Assembly: GCA_021799595.1 (NCBI GenBank)
Contig: JAJZAF010000002.1
Span: 1 to 64,000 of the forward strand
Length of the DNA: 64,000 nt
Direction: 5' to 3'
From: a bacterium
GTDB lineage: Bacteria > Patescibacteriota > Saccharimonadia > Saccharimonadales > UBA4665
In this document: positions 1 through 7,411 of the stretch, piece after piece
Numbering within the stretch: the first letter of the stretch is position 1
Layout of the letters: every line of letters starts with the position of its first letter
The notes under the pieces: model-generated
What the model saw: only the letters and a program-made list of their open reading frames with translations
Database searches by the model: none
Told to the model about the DNA's origin: nothing
Program-made: the position numbers and the translations under genes

Positions 1-35
1 AATTCTTTTTCTGTCAGTTCTATTGTTTTTGGCAC
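1..35 (-). CDS. Start of an insertion-sequence transposase (partial, runs off the window)
   Basis: On the minus strand a GTG codon at 35-33 lies 8 nt after a perfect GGAGG (48-44). It opens a frame reading MPKTIELTEKE to the window edge, with no stop. A start of this sort (short, Lys/Glu-rich) directly inside a repeat-bearing terminus (71-127) is what an IS transposase of the integrase-core type would look like. Only 11 residues are visible, so the family is inference and the identity is uncertain. Confidence 0.35.
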   Translation of the reverse strand, partial: MPKTIELTEKE

Positions 36-70
36 TAACTATTCCTCCATTATTTAATCCATGGAGGATA

Positions 71-127
71 GCAAAACCGGACATTTCTATTTTGGAGAAT
101 TCAGGACATTTCTATTTTGGTGCGACA
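71..127. repeat. Putative IS terminus with twin 17-bp direct repeats
   Basis: The 17-mer ggacatttctattttgg occurs at 79-95 and again at 104-120 (period 25). It is followed by ggtgcgaca, which would read TGTCGCACC as the outer end of an element on the other strand. Paired sub-terminal repeats of this type are typical transposase-binding sites, and the element would extend leftwards with the GTG-started gene at 35. The inner boundary and the other end are outside the window. Confidence 0.4.
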
Positions 128-143
128 TCAACTGTTCATTATG

Positions 144-172
144 TTGCGCGAAATCCTTCTTTCCTGTACAAT
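144..172 (+). promoter_or_regulatory. rplS promoter, near-leaderless
   Basis: TTGCGC (144-149), a 17-nt spacer and TACAAT (167-172) lie just downstream of the IS terminus. The rplS start codon is 9 nt after the -10 box, so the transcript would begin at, or one to three bases before, the ATG. The element therefore appears to have left the native promoter intact. Confidence 0.5.
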
Positions 173-181
173 CTACCGGAT

Positions 182-712
182 ATGCCGGATCTAGTAAGTG
201 TAATTAACAATAGATACAAGAAAACCGCGGTCGTTGATGTCCGGAGCGGTGACAATGTCAAGGTGCATCAAAAAATCAAAGAAGGTAGTAAGGAACGTAT
301 CCAGATTTTCCAAGGTTTGGTTATTCGTACCGATCAAAAGAACAGTCATACTAATCGGATTACCGTTCGGCGGATCGCCAGCGGAGTTGGTGTCGAAAAA
401 AGTTTTTTGCTTCACAGCCCTTTAGTAGTCCAAGTGGAGGTTGTAAAGCGTAGCCGGGTTAGGCGTAATTACTTAAGCTATATGCGTAGTCGAACCGGTA
501 AAGCTGCTCGGATGACCGGTGTAGATTTTGATCACGAAGCCGTCAATGCCGTACACGACGAGACCTTAGAAGCTGAAGAAGCAAAGCTACGGGAACAGAA
601 AGCTGCCGAAGCAGCGGCCAAAGCAGAAGTCAAAGCTAAGGAAGAAGCTGAACTTGCCGCTAAAGCTGCTGAGGTGGAAGCCCGTCATAAGCAGTCTGAC
701 GAAGAGGAATAA
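182..712 (+). CDS. rplS: 50S ribosomal protein bL19
   Basis: Structural protein of the large subunit at the 30S-50S interface. The ATG at 182 (MPDLVS) is preferred over an upstream in-frame ATG at 23, because 23-181 encodes IS sequence and the promoter. The bL19 core is recognisable from the motif GDNVKVHQKIKEG, through the VRRIASGVGVEKSF segment, to VKRSRVRRNYLSYMR. The protein is 176 aa against about 115 usually. The extra C-terminal 60 or so residues are an Ala/Glu/Lys-rich, probably helical tail ending in an acidic run. It is followed closely by rnhB, a common bacterial arrangement. Confidence 0.93.
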   Translation: MPDLVSVINNRYKKTAVVDVRSGDNVKVHQKIKEGSKERIQIFQGLVIRTDQKNSHTNRITVRRIASGVGVEKSFLLHSPLVVQVEVVKRSRVRRNYLSYMRSRTGKAARMTGVDFDHEAVNAVHDETLEAEEAKLREQKAAEAAAKAEVKAKEEAELAAKAAEVEARHKQSDEEE

Positions 713-727
713 AAGTAAATCAGGCTG

Positions 728-733
728 TATAAT
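728..733 (+). promoter_or_regulatory. -10 box of rnhB, leaderless spacing
   Basis: A consensus TATAAT ends 7 nt before the rnhB ATG, so transcription would start on or next to the start codon. There is no Shine-Dalgarno in the 7 nt between. Confidence 0.5.
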
Positions 734-740
734 ACCGATT

Positions 741-1295
741 ATGGGCATTGTTGGTGTTGATGAGGTAGGCCGCGGTTGCTGGGCTGGCCCGGTGGTCGTT
801 GGAGCAGTACTACTTAGTAGCCGGATCGATGGACTAGACGATTCAAAGCTTCTCAGTCGCCATAAGCGGGTAGCGTTAACAGAACAGATTTATAAGAAAG
901 CCGAAGCAGTTGGTCTCGGTTGGGCTAGCCAGCAGGTGATTGACGAGCAGGGATTAACGCTGGCAATACGTCTGGCGATGATCCAGGCTCTTGAGGCCAT
1001 TACATGTACGTATGATTGCATTATTATTGATGGTTCATATAACTTTTTAGCGGATAATCCACGAGCAGTGGCAATAGTACGGGCGGATCATAGTGTCCCG
1101 GCAGTTAGTGCGGCCAGTGTTGTTGCTAAAGTAGCGAGGGATAGCTATATGTGTGATGCAGCTATTCAATATCCAGGTTACGGTTTTGACAAACACGTCG
1201 GCTACGGCACGCTCTTGCATCGTCAACAGCTGAGCAAGCGCGGCATCTGTGCTCTGCATCGCCGTTCGTTTAAGCCGATTAGTGCGCTGTTGTAA
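741..1295 (+). CDS. rnhB: Ribonuclease HII
   Basis: Endonuclease that removes ribonucleotides from DNA and RNA primers from RNA:DNA hybrids, using Mg or Mn. It is 184 aa when started at the ATG 7 nt after the -10 box. An upstream ATG at 654 would overlap rplS and adds unrelated residues. The four acidic residues are visible: D7 and E8 in GVDEVGRGCWAGP, D97 in IIIDGS and D116 in RADHS. The family blocks DSKLLS and SAASVVAKVARD are also present, as is the C-terminal GYGT segment. It lies between rplS and a yraN-like gene, the usual neighbourhood. Confidence 0.95.
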   Translation: MGIVGVDEVGRGCWAGPVVVGAVLLSSRIDGLDDSKLLSRHKRVALTEQIYKKAEAVGLGWASQQVIDEQGLTLAIRLAMIQALEAITCTYDCIIIDGSYNFLADNPRAVAIVRADHSVPAVSAASVVAKVARDSYMCDAAIQYPGYGFDKHVGYGTLLHRQQLSKRGICALHRRSFKPISALL

Positions 1296-1304
1296 AGAGA
1301 AAAT

Positions 1305-1640
1305 ATGAGAAGAGCGAACGATTTCAGGGACAGTCCAGAAATTCTGCGTCGTGCCCGGATTAGCGCTAGCAATTACCTGGAGATGCGCGGATTTCATATC
1401 ATTGAGCATGGCTGGCAGCAAGTAGGCAACCATGTCGATATTATCGCTAGATACGGCGAGACAATTTACTTTATAACGGTTCGTTTTGATACCAGTGACG
1501 TAGGCATGGCAGAGCGAGAAAAGTGCACCGAACGAGCTCGCAAACTTTGGGTAGAGGAAAATAAATGGCATGGATTAACTACGCTGGCAAGCTTGGAAGT
1601 GGCGCTACAGACGTATGAAATTTTGAGTTTCAACCAATAG
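1305..1640 (+). CDS. YraN/UPF0102-family protein with degenerate nuclease motif
   Basis: Small protein (111 aa) with the size, location after rnhB and fold pattern of the UPF0102 family, which has a PD-(D/E)XK nuclease-like core. The family consensus GEIDLI...FVEVK is here NHVDII...FITVR. The Asp is kept, but the Glu of GEID, the Glu of EVK and its Lys are gone, so a nuclease activity of the classical type is doubtful. Its last 11 bases overlap the 3' end of the convergent aminopeptidase gene. The role of the family is poorly known. Confidence 0.7.
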   Translation: MRRANDFRDSPEILRRARISASNYLEMRGFHIIEHGWQQVGNHVDIIARYGETIYFITVRFDTSDVGMAEREKCTERARKLWVEENKWHGLTTLASLEVALQTYEILSFNQ

Positions 1641-4209
1641 TTTTCAGATATTTCTTCAGCTCAGGTTCCTCACGTAGACGCCAGGCTACACGCGTGGCTA
1701 TTTCATTGAGTGCGATAGAGATATTTCGTGACAAACCTGGCTCTTTCATCTTTGAGGCAAAGAACTTTTGGAAGGCTCTTTGCCATTCGGGTGTAGATAA
1801 TGGTCCGGCAGCATACCAGATAAAATAGTCCATATGTTTGCCGCCACCGAAGACGTCGGCAAGATGGTCCCAATTGGCAGTTAGCCATTGCCAAACAAGC
1901 TTGCGGCTGTAATGGTTGCGCATAAGATAGGCGAACCAACGGTCTATATCCTGATGGCGAACTGGGCCGTCAAGACGGAGTCCCCACGCAATAATTGTCT
2001 TGACTACGTCTTCATCACGGGTGGAACATAATGCGCCGGCAATGGCTTGTTGGACATCAGAGTTCTGAGATGTTTCATGCTCTTTCATTAGCTGATTCAC
2101 TACAGATTTCTTACCAAAGCGGATAGCGGCACTAGCGACCATAGTACGTTGTTCAGCAGGAAGCTTCTCTACGCTGCCACGTTCTTCAAGCAATTTGAGA
2201 GCATGCTTAATGGCAACGGGGTTTTCACCAGATAGACTAAGGGATAGCATCGTGTTGCGCAGATGCTTTGTATTAGTGTCATCGTTCTTTTTGTCTGTCC
2301 AACCAAGCTTGTCGTACCAATATGTTGTTAACTGTCGTTCGAAATTATGCAGATATTTTTCGCTGTTTTTATCTCCATCTGTCAAGACATAAGCTTGACC
2401 AATTATTCTAAAAAACAGTGACCAGACAGCGTCACGTGGTTCCTTGGTGCAATCAGCAATAAGTTTTAGTACAGTGGCCAGGGAATGCTCACCGGCCCTT
2501 GAGAGCAGGAGCATGTCGTTTAAAAGATTGATGCGGGCAAGGGAATCAACGCTTCGTGTAGTGATAGCTTTATCTATCATATCGCGCGTTGATTGATCTT
2601 CATATCTGACGACGTAGTGGCCATCACCGTGAATATTGAAGATTGGTGACGGTTGTTCAGAGTTATAGGTAATATCTAATGAGCGGTTTTTTAAGATAGC
2701 CGGTTCAAGGATAATGTTTGTTAATAATGGAATGGGCCACAGCGACCTTGTATCTTCTCCGTCCATAAGAAAGCGCTTTTGACTGAGATGGAGTGTTTCA
2801 GGCTCTCGCTTTACTCTGAGTAACGGCATACCCGATTGTTCTAGCCACGGAGTCATTAATTGGGATATATCTTGCTTGCTGACATGACTCAGCGCTTGCC
2901 AAAGATCATCGCGAGTAGTGTTGTTATAGGCGTGAGCTTTAAAATAGTAGGCGAGGCCGGCTCGGAATGTCTTTTCTCCCAGGTAGTTATATAACATGGT
3001 CAACAATCGTGCCCCCTTCGCATAAACAATGGCAGGATCAAACAAGGTCATAATCTCATCAGGGTGTTTGACATTAACGGCCACTGGCTGTACATCCTTG
3101 TATATGTCTCGATGCGAACAACTTAACACTCGACTGGTGGCAAACTCTTCCCACTGATGCCAGTCTGGATGCAGTGCATCAGGCGCGATGTTCTCCATAA
3201 TAGAGGCGAAGCTTTCATTTAACCACAAGTCATCCCACCAGCGCATAGTTACGAGATTGCCAAACCATTGATGAGAAATTTCGTGAGATACAACGAGTGT
3301 GATGAGCTGTTCACTGGAGAGTGATCGATTAACAGGATCAGCCAACAAACCAACTTCTCGGTAAGTAATCAACCCCCAGTTTTCCATGGCCATGCTTTCA
3401 AAATCCGGCAAGGCTACTTGGTCCAACTTTGGTAAAGGGAAGGGAGTCTTAAAGTAGTCGACAAAAAATTCTAAGACCTTAATTGCTTCACTTGTTGCAT
3501 ATTTCAGATGACTTTTGGGCTGTGCTACCGTCGCCCAGCTGCGGACAAGCGTGCCACTGCTTGTCTTACCTTCCTCACAGTGCATTTCGCCAATAACGAA
3601 AGCCAGAAGGTAAGTAGACATACGTGGAGTCGTTTCAAAGCTAACGATTTGCATCTTGCCTTCTCTTTCAGCTCTTTTGATGGGGGTGTTTGCAAGGACG
3701 GTTTCATGCATTGGGGCCTTTAGTGTCAGATCAAAGGTGGCTTTGGCTTCCGGCTCATCAATACAAGGGAAGGCTTCACGAGCATGATGACTTTCAAACT
3801 GAGTAGCAATAAGTTTTTTATCTTTTCCTTCATGCTTGAAGGTACATGGGTACATGCCGTGCATCGGCCGGGTAATAGAACCTGTGAATGATAGCGAAAT
3901 AACATATCTGCCAGCCGACAGAGGTTCTTTACTATGGAGCCGTATCTCATCGTACGAACTATGGTGGTTAATGCGGTCAATAGAGATAACTTGATCTCCG
4001 TCTTTTTGCTTGCGGATTATTGTAACACTTGTAATTTTCAAGTCTTTTTGATGGAGTGTTAATCGCCTAGTCGGGCGGCCGACCTTTTGGCCGGTAATGA
4101 TAACACTACCTTCAAAGCGCATAGCCTTAGCGTCAGGTTCTATAGTCAGTTCATAATGCTCAGGCTGAAATCGTTCAAACAAACGAGTTACACGTCTTGC
4201 CATTGGCAT
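1630..4209 (-). CDS. M1-family metallo-aminopeptidase (aminopeptidase N type)
   Basis: Zinc aminopeptidase that trims N-terminal residues from peptides. It is 859 aa from the ATG at 4209; a second ATG at 4203 and an upstream GTG at 4251 are alternatives. The MARRVTRLFERFQPEHY segment begins the M1 N-terminal beta-saddle. The substrate-anchoring motif is SMAMENWG. The zinc site is HEISH (residues 309-313) with E332 in LNESFA, giving HExxH-18-E. A helical C-terminal domain follows (ERAP1_C-like). There is no signal peptide, so it is probably cytoplasmic. It is divergent from nusA, and its 3' end overlaps the yraN-like gene tail to tail without a terminator. Confidence 0.93.
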   Translation of the reverse strand: MPMARRVTRLFERFQPEHYELTIEPDAKAMRFEGSVIITGQKVGRPTRRLTLHQKDLKITSVTIIRKQKDGDQVISIDRINHHSSYDEIRLHSKEPLSAGRYVISLSFTGSITRPMHGMYPCTFKHEGKDKKLIATQFESHHAREAFPCIDEPEAKATFDLTLKAPMHETVLANTPIKRAEREGKMQIVSFETTPRMSTYLLAFVIGEMHCEEGKTSSGTLVRSWATVAQPKSHLKYATSEAIKVLEFFVDYFKTPFPLPKLDQVALPDFESMAMENWGLITYREVGLLADPVNRSLSSEQLITLVVSHEISHQWFGNLVTMRWWDDLWLNESFASIMENIAPDALHPDWHQWEEFATSRVLSCSHRDIYKDVQPVAVNVKHPDEIMTLFDPAIVYAKGARLLTMLYNYLGEKTFRAGLAYYFKAHAYNNTTRDDLWQALSHVSKQDISQLMTPWLEQSGMPLLRVKREPETLHLSQKRFLMDGEDTRSLWPIPLLTNIILEPAILKNRSLDITYNSEQPSPIFNIHGDGHYVVRYEDQSTRDMIDKAITTRSVDSLARINLLNDMLLLSRAGEHSLATVLKLIADCTKEPRDAVWSLFFRIIGQAYVLTDGDKNSEKYLHNFERQLTTYWYDKLGWTDKKNDDTNTKHLRNTMLSLSLSGENPVAIKHALKLLEERGSVEKLPAEQRTMVASAAIRFGKKSVVNQLMKEHETSQNSDVQQAIAGALCSTRDEDVVKTIIAWGLRLDGPVRHQDIDRWFAYLMRNHYSRKLVWQWLTANWDHLADVFGGGKHMDYFIWYAAGPLSTPEWQRAFQKFFASKMKEPGLSRNISIALNEIATRVAWRLREEPELKKYLKTIG

Positions 4210-4277
4210 AGTGTAGCCTACACTGCCTCCAGCTGACAATAATTGTGCCACATCTTTATAAGCTACATAAGCTTCTA

Positions 4278-4307
4278 TTGACTTTCACTACCAGGTCCAA
4301 CTATACT
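4278..4307 (+). promoter_or_regulatory. nusA promoter
   Basis: TTGACT (4278-4283), an 18-nt spacer and TATACT (4302-4307). The expected start site is near 4314, giving a leader of about 75 nt that contains a terminator-like hairpin. Confidence 0.75.
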
Positions 4308-4318
4308 AGTGCTAGTCG

Positions 4319-4345
4319 ATCCGGCCACTAGCGGTCGGATTTTTT
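4319..4345 (+). terminator. Intrinsic-terminator-like attenuator in the nusA leader
   Basis: The 8-bp stem ATCCGGCC/GGTCGGAT (one G-U pair) with loop ACTAGC is followed directly by six T (4340-4345). It begins about 5 nt after the predicted transcription start and ends 45 nt before the nusA ATG. No gene on the plus strand ends upstream of it and the flanking aminopeptidase gene reads away, so it is placed to control nusA itself rather than to end another transcript. Confidence 0.75.
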
Positions 4346-4389
4346 CATTTCAGTTTGTAGTCTTTAATGACAGGAAGGATAAAAATATA

Positions 4390-5568
4390 ATGGATCTGGA
4401 TATGAAACAACTGGCAGTGGCCATTCGGTCGATTGCCGAAGAAAAGAACTTGCCGGAAGACAGTGTCAAAGAAGTAGTCGAACAGGCCTTAGCAGCTGCT
4501 TACCGCCGAGACTATGGTGATAGAGAACAGGAAATCCGGGTTAACATGAACCTAAACACTGGAGATATTGATGTTTATGTTACTAAGGAGGTCGTAGAGC
4601 GAGTTGAGCATGAAGCCTACCAGATTAGCCTCAAAGAGGCTAGTGCTCGGAAGAAGAATGTGAAAGCTGGTGACAATATTGAGATACATGAACGACCAGA
4701 GAACTTTGGCCGTGTAGCTGCCCAAACTGCTAAGCAGGTTATCTTGCAACGCTTGCGTGAAGCGGAACGGGAGATTGTTATGGCTGAGTACGAAGATAAG
4801 ATTGGTACTGTCATTAATGCCACGGTAGCTCGAGTAGAGGGGAACATTGTACGCATTGATCTTGGCAAGGCGCAGGGTATTATGCCGCGCAGTGAACAAA
4901 TTCAAGGTGAACGGTACTATCCTGGACAACGTCTCAAGGTCTATCTCAAAGATGTAGAGCGAAGTTTTCGCGGACCCCAGCTGGTCGTTAGTCGGGGCAA
5001 TAAAGAGTTTATTGAGTGGCTGTTTCGGGCTGAGGTGCCAGAAATGGAAGGTGGCGCAGTTGAAATTAAGGGAATTGCTCGCGAAGCTGGCGTTCGCAGC
5101 AAGATTGCAGTGGCCAGTAATGTTCCTGGGGTCGACCCTGTGGGTACTTTCGTCGGCGGCCACGGTACACGTGTCAATGCCGTTGTATCAGAAGTTGGCG
5201 AGCAAGAGAAAATAGACATTGTTGTCTGGGCTGACAACGCAGTGGATTACATCACCCAGGCACTCAGCCCCACCAAAGTTAGCCAAGTAGTTGTTAACGA
5301 AAAGGACAAAAAAGCTCGGGTTATCGTGCCTGAAGACCAGTTAAGCATTGCTATCGGTAAGGCTGGACAAAATGTCCGTCTGGCTAGCAAACTAACGGGT
5401 TATGAGCTAGATATTGAAGCAGAGAAGACCACAGCTACTGTGACATCAAGCCCTGAAGAGGAAAGCGGAAACGTCAAGGCTATTGAATTGCCAAAAAAAC
5501 CAAAGTTAAAAAAGAAGAATGAACTGGAAAGCTCGCTGCTTGAAGCAATTGAGGAGCACGGCGAATAA
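4390..5568 (+). CDS. nusA: Transcription termination/antitermination factor NusA
   Basis: RNA polymerase-associated factor that promotes pausing and hairpin-dependent termination. It is 392 aa from the ATG at 4390, which has GGAAGG about 13 nt upstream; a longer frame from 4309 would start inside the leader hairpin. Domains in order: N-terminal polymerase-binding domain (1-130), S1 domain (from about 138, [15 protein letters not shown]), then two KH domains with GGHGTR near residue 256 and [11 protein letters not shown] near 320. A charged, low-complexity tail ends the protein. It lacks the acidic C-terminal repeats of enterobacterial NusA. There is no rimP next to it, unlike the usual rimP-nusA-infB order. 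Confidence 0.96.
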   Translation: MDLDMKQLAVAIRSIAEEKNLPEDSVKEVVEQALAAAYRRDYGDREQEIRVNMNLNTGDIDVYVTKEVVERVEHEAYQISLKEASARKKNVKAGDNIEIHERPENFGRVAAQTAKQVILQRLREAEREIVMAEYEDKIGTVINATVARVEGNIVRIDLGKAQGIMPRSEQIQGERYYPGQRLKVYLKDVERSFRGPQLVVSRGNKEFIEWLFRAEVPEMEGGAVEIKGIAREAGVRSKIAVASNVPGVDPVGTFVGGHGTRVNAVVSEVGEQEKIDIVVWADNAVDYITQALSPTKVSQVVVNEKDKKARVIVPEDQLSIAIGKAGQNVRLASKLTGYELDIEAEKTTATVTSSPEEESGNVKAIELPKKPKLKKKNELESSLLEAIEEHGE

Positions 5569-5598
5569 GTCTCTCTTCGTGATAAGATAGAAACACAT

Positions 5599-6357
5599 AT
5601 GGGGAAACAAATAAGGGTAGATAAGCATGTAGCTGCAATTGCTCATAAGAGGAGAACGGTATTTAGTCATCATCGGGAAGCGACACAACCACTGCTTACC
5701 GTATCAGGTATAAAAGTTGATGAACCACAGCAGATGGATGGCCTCAAATTGCTTGCTAAATTGCCAAACAATTCCCTGCCCCTTGTCTTTTTTGATCCTC
5801 AATACCGGAGCATCCTCGATAAGCAAGCCTATGGTAATGAAGGTAAGCTGCGAGGGAAAAAGCGCAGTGAGTTGCCGCAAATGTCAGACGCCCTCATCGC
5901 CAAGTTTATTGCGGTTATTGAAAAAGACCTGATGTCTAGCGGTCATCTGATGCTCTGGGTAGATAAATACATTATGGTCAGCGGTCGAATTCAAGAATTG
6001 CTAGCTGGCTCACGGCTACAAATTGTCGATATGATCACCTGGGACAAGCAGCGCATGGGCATGGGGTACAGGACCCGACGGCACAGTGAATATTTGGTTA
6101 TCTTGCAGAAACCGCCTGTTCGCGCCAAAGGTGTTTGGAAATTGCATGATATCCCTGATGTCTGGCCAGAGAAAATAGAAAACGGCGACCGCAATCACAC
6201 GCACGTTAAACCTTTTAAACTACAAGCTCGCCTAATTGAAGCGGTAACTAATCCAGGTGATGTGGTGGTTGATCCTGCCGCCGGTGGCTACTCTGTTTTG
6301 AAATCGACACGGAGTGTTAATAGGCACTTTATTGGCTGTGATATACTCGAAGTCTAA
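5599..6357 (+). CDS. Type II DNA methyltransferase (N6-adenine or N4-cytosine, beta-type order)
   Basis: AdoMet-dependent amino-methyltransferase, 252 aa, predicted to protect host DNA from the nuclease encoded next to it. The catalytic motif IV DPQY (residues 66-69) comes before the AdoMet-binding motif I (VVDPAAGG, D225), the order seen in beta-type enzymes. DPQY instead of DPPY is a mild deviation. The middle region (about 140-200, with many basic residues) would be the target-recognition part. The gene lies 30 bp after nusA, with TAAGAT at 5583-5588 as a possible -10 box 10 nt before the ATG. The recognition sequence cannot be read from the protein. Confidence 0.85.
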   Translation: MGKQIRVDKHVAAIAHKRRTVFSHHREATQPLLTVSGIKVDEPQQMDGLKLLAKLPNNSLPLVFFDPQYRSILDKQAYGNEGKLRGKKRSELPQMSDALIAKFIAVIEKDLMSSGHLMLWVDKYIMVSGRIQELLAGSRLQIVDMITWDKQRMGMGYRTRRHSEYLVILQKPPVRAKGVWKLHDIPDVWPEKIENGDRNHTHVKPFKLQARLIEAVTNPGDVVVDPAAGGYSVLKSTRSVNRHFIGCDILEV

Positions 6358-7047
6358 ATGGCACTGATTCAAAACGCCAAGGGACGAAGACAACACCAAA
6401 CGCCGAGTGGTTATACTCGTTTGTTTGGTGTACCGGATCTCGGCAATCTCATGAGTCGAGTGCAGAGCGCTGTTATATCTGCCGGCACCGAACTGGAACA
6501 CTTAATTATTGAGCGCTGTCAGCATATTGATAATCTCGATCAATTCCTCTCAGAGCGACTTCATGACAATGAGCCAGGTGTTTTCGTGGCGACCAAACGT
6601 CAAGTGAAAACATCAAAAATTATCCATTCCAGTTACGAGCCGGACTTCGTCGGCTTTCGCTTAGATAAACGTATCTGTTATGTCGTTGAAGTCAAAGACG
6701 GAGATCAATTTGATACCAAGAAAGCAAGTGCTGAGTACCAGAGTCTACATAATTTTGCTCATGATGTTTCACAAAAGCTACCGTTTTCAATGCAGATTTA
6801 CATGTGTTCCTTTAACTCCGAAAATGTTGAGGACGTCTACCAGGGTTTAAAACGGAAGTTTAATAAAGATGAGCTTCTGACTGGTCGCGGCCTCTGTGCT
6901 CTTTTTGGTATTAAACACCAAGATATTATTAAAGTCCGTATCAGCCAGCAGCAAGTTAATCTAGAGTATTTTGTTCAACAATTGGTTGCAATTCCAACCG
7001 TTCGATATGTCTTGGACAAAGTTTTGCATGAGAATGCTGAGTTATAA
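6358..7047 (+). CDS. Probable type II restriction endonuclease (PD-(D/E)XK fold)
   Basis: 229 aa. Its ATG follows the methyltransferase TAA with no spacing, so the pair is likely translated together. The PD-(D/E)XK signature is clear: P95-D96 in EPDFVGF, then 14 residues to E111-V-K113 in VVEVKDG. A conserved-looking N-terminal block (SGYTRLFGVPDLGNLMS) and a helical C-terminus flank it. I do not recognise the specific family. Function is inferred from the nuclease motif plus the adjacent methyltransferase. Confidence 0.75.
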   Translation: MALIQNAKGRRQHQTPSGYTRLFGVPDLGNLMSRVQSAVISAGTELEHLIIERCQHIDNLDQFLSERLHDNEPGVFVATKRQVKTSKIIHSSYEPDFVGFRLDKRICYVVEVKDGDQFDTKKASAEYQSLHNFAHDVSQKLPFSMQIYMCSFNSENVEDVYQGLKRKFNKDELLTGRGLCALFGIKHQDIIKVRISQQQVNLEYFVQQLVAIPTVRYVLDKVLHENAEL

Positions 7048-7310
7048 GGTTTCTTTAATGACCGTCTTCTTTTCAGTGTCTCTACTCCTATAGCTTTCGT
7101 ATAATTTATTGGGGATTAATTGGCTCAAATTGAACGGATCGTTGGTGGCGTCGTTTCTCGCATGACACATTTATGACACCTTCAATCTATTAGCTAACCT
7201 ACTATGTTTTCTCCATCCATGGGCAGCACACTAGGCTAAGCGCATTTCAGATGTACTTTTTAGCCAATAATTTACAACCCTATCCTTCCTGACAACAAGA
7301 GGAAAACTAA
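7048..7310. other. Intergenic region between the restriction gene and the clpC operator
   Basis: No gene of convincing size. A TATAAT-like box near 7101-7106 precedes a TTG-started frame of only 18 codons (MAQIERIVGGVV...), which has no supporting family or Shine-Dalgarno. It may be a gene remnant or noise. Confidence 0.4.
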
Positions 7311-7347
7311 CTAGCACTCTTGACCTAAGAGTGCCAAGTGGTATTAT
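7311..7347 (+). promoter_or_regulatory. CIRCE-type operator overlapping the clpC promoter
   Basis: ctagcactc (7311-7319), 9-nt spacer, gagtgccaa (7329-7337) matches the CIRCE consensus TTAGCACTC-N9-GAGTGCTAA with three differences. The spacer supplies the -35 box TTGACC (7320-7325). After 16 nt the -10 box is TATTAT (7342-7347). HrcA binding here would block polymerase directly. No hrcA gene is in the window. Confidence 0.85.
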
Positions 7348-7411
7348 GGATACAGGCTACTGTACCAAAACCTGAACTTAATAAAAGCCTATTAAAGGAG
7401 AGTATTAATAT

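Noticed and set aside
23-181. 53-residue N-terminal extension of rplS
   Set aside because: Encoded by IS terminus and promoter sequence, not similar to bL19.
1047-1571. 174-aa minus-strand frame opposite rnhB and the yraN-like gene
   Set aside because: It runs antisense through two recognisable genes and matches no family; shadow frame.
4309-4389. 27-residue N-terminal extension of nusA
   Set aside because: Starts before the predicted transcription start and runs through the leader hairpin.
4552-5163. 203-aa minus-strand frame opposite nusA
   Set aside because: Fully inside conserved nusA coding sequence; no promoter or ribosome site.
7133-7189. 18-codon TTG-started frame before clpC
   Set aside because: Rare start, no ribosome site, no similarity; likely chance.
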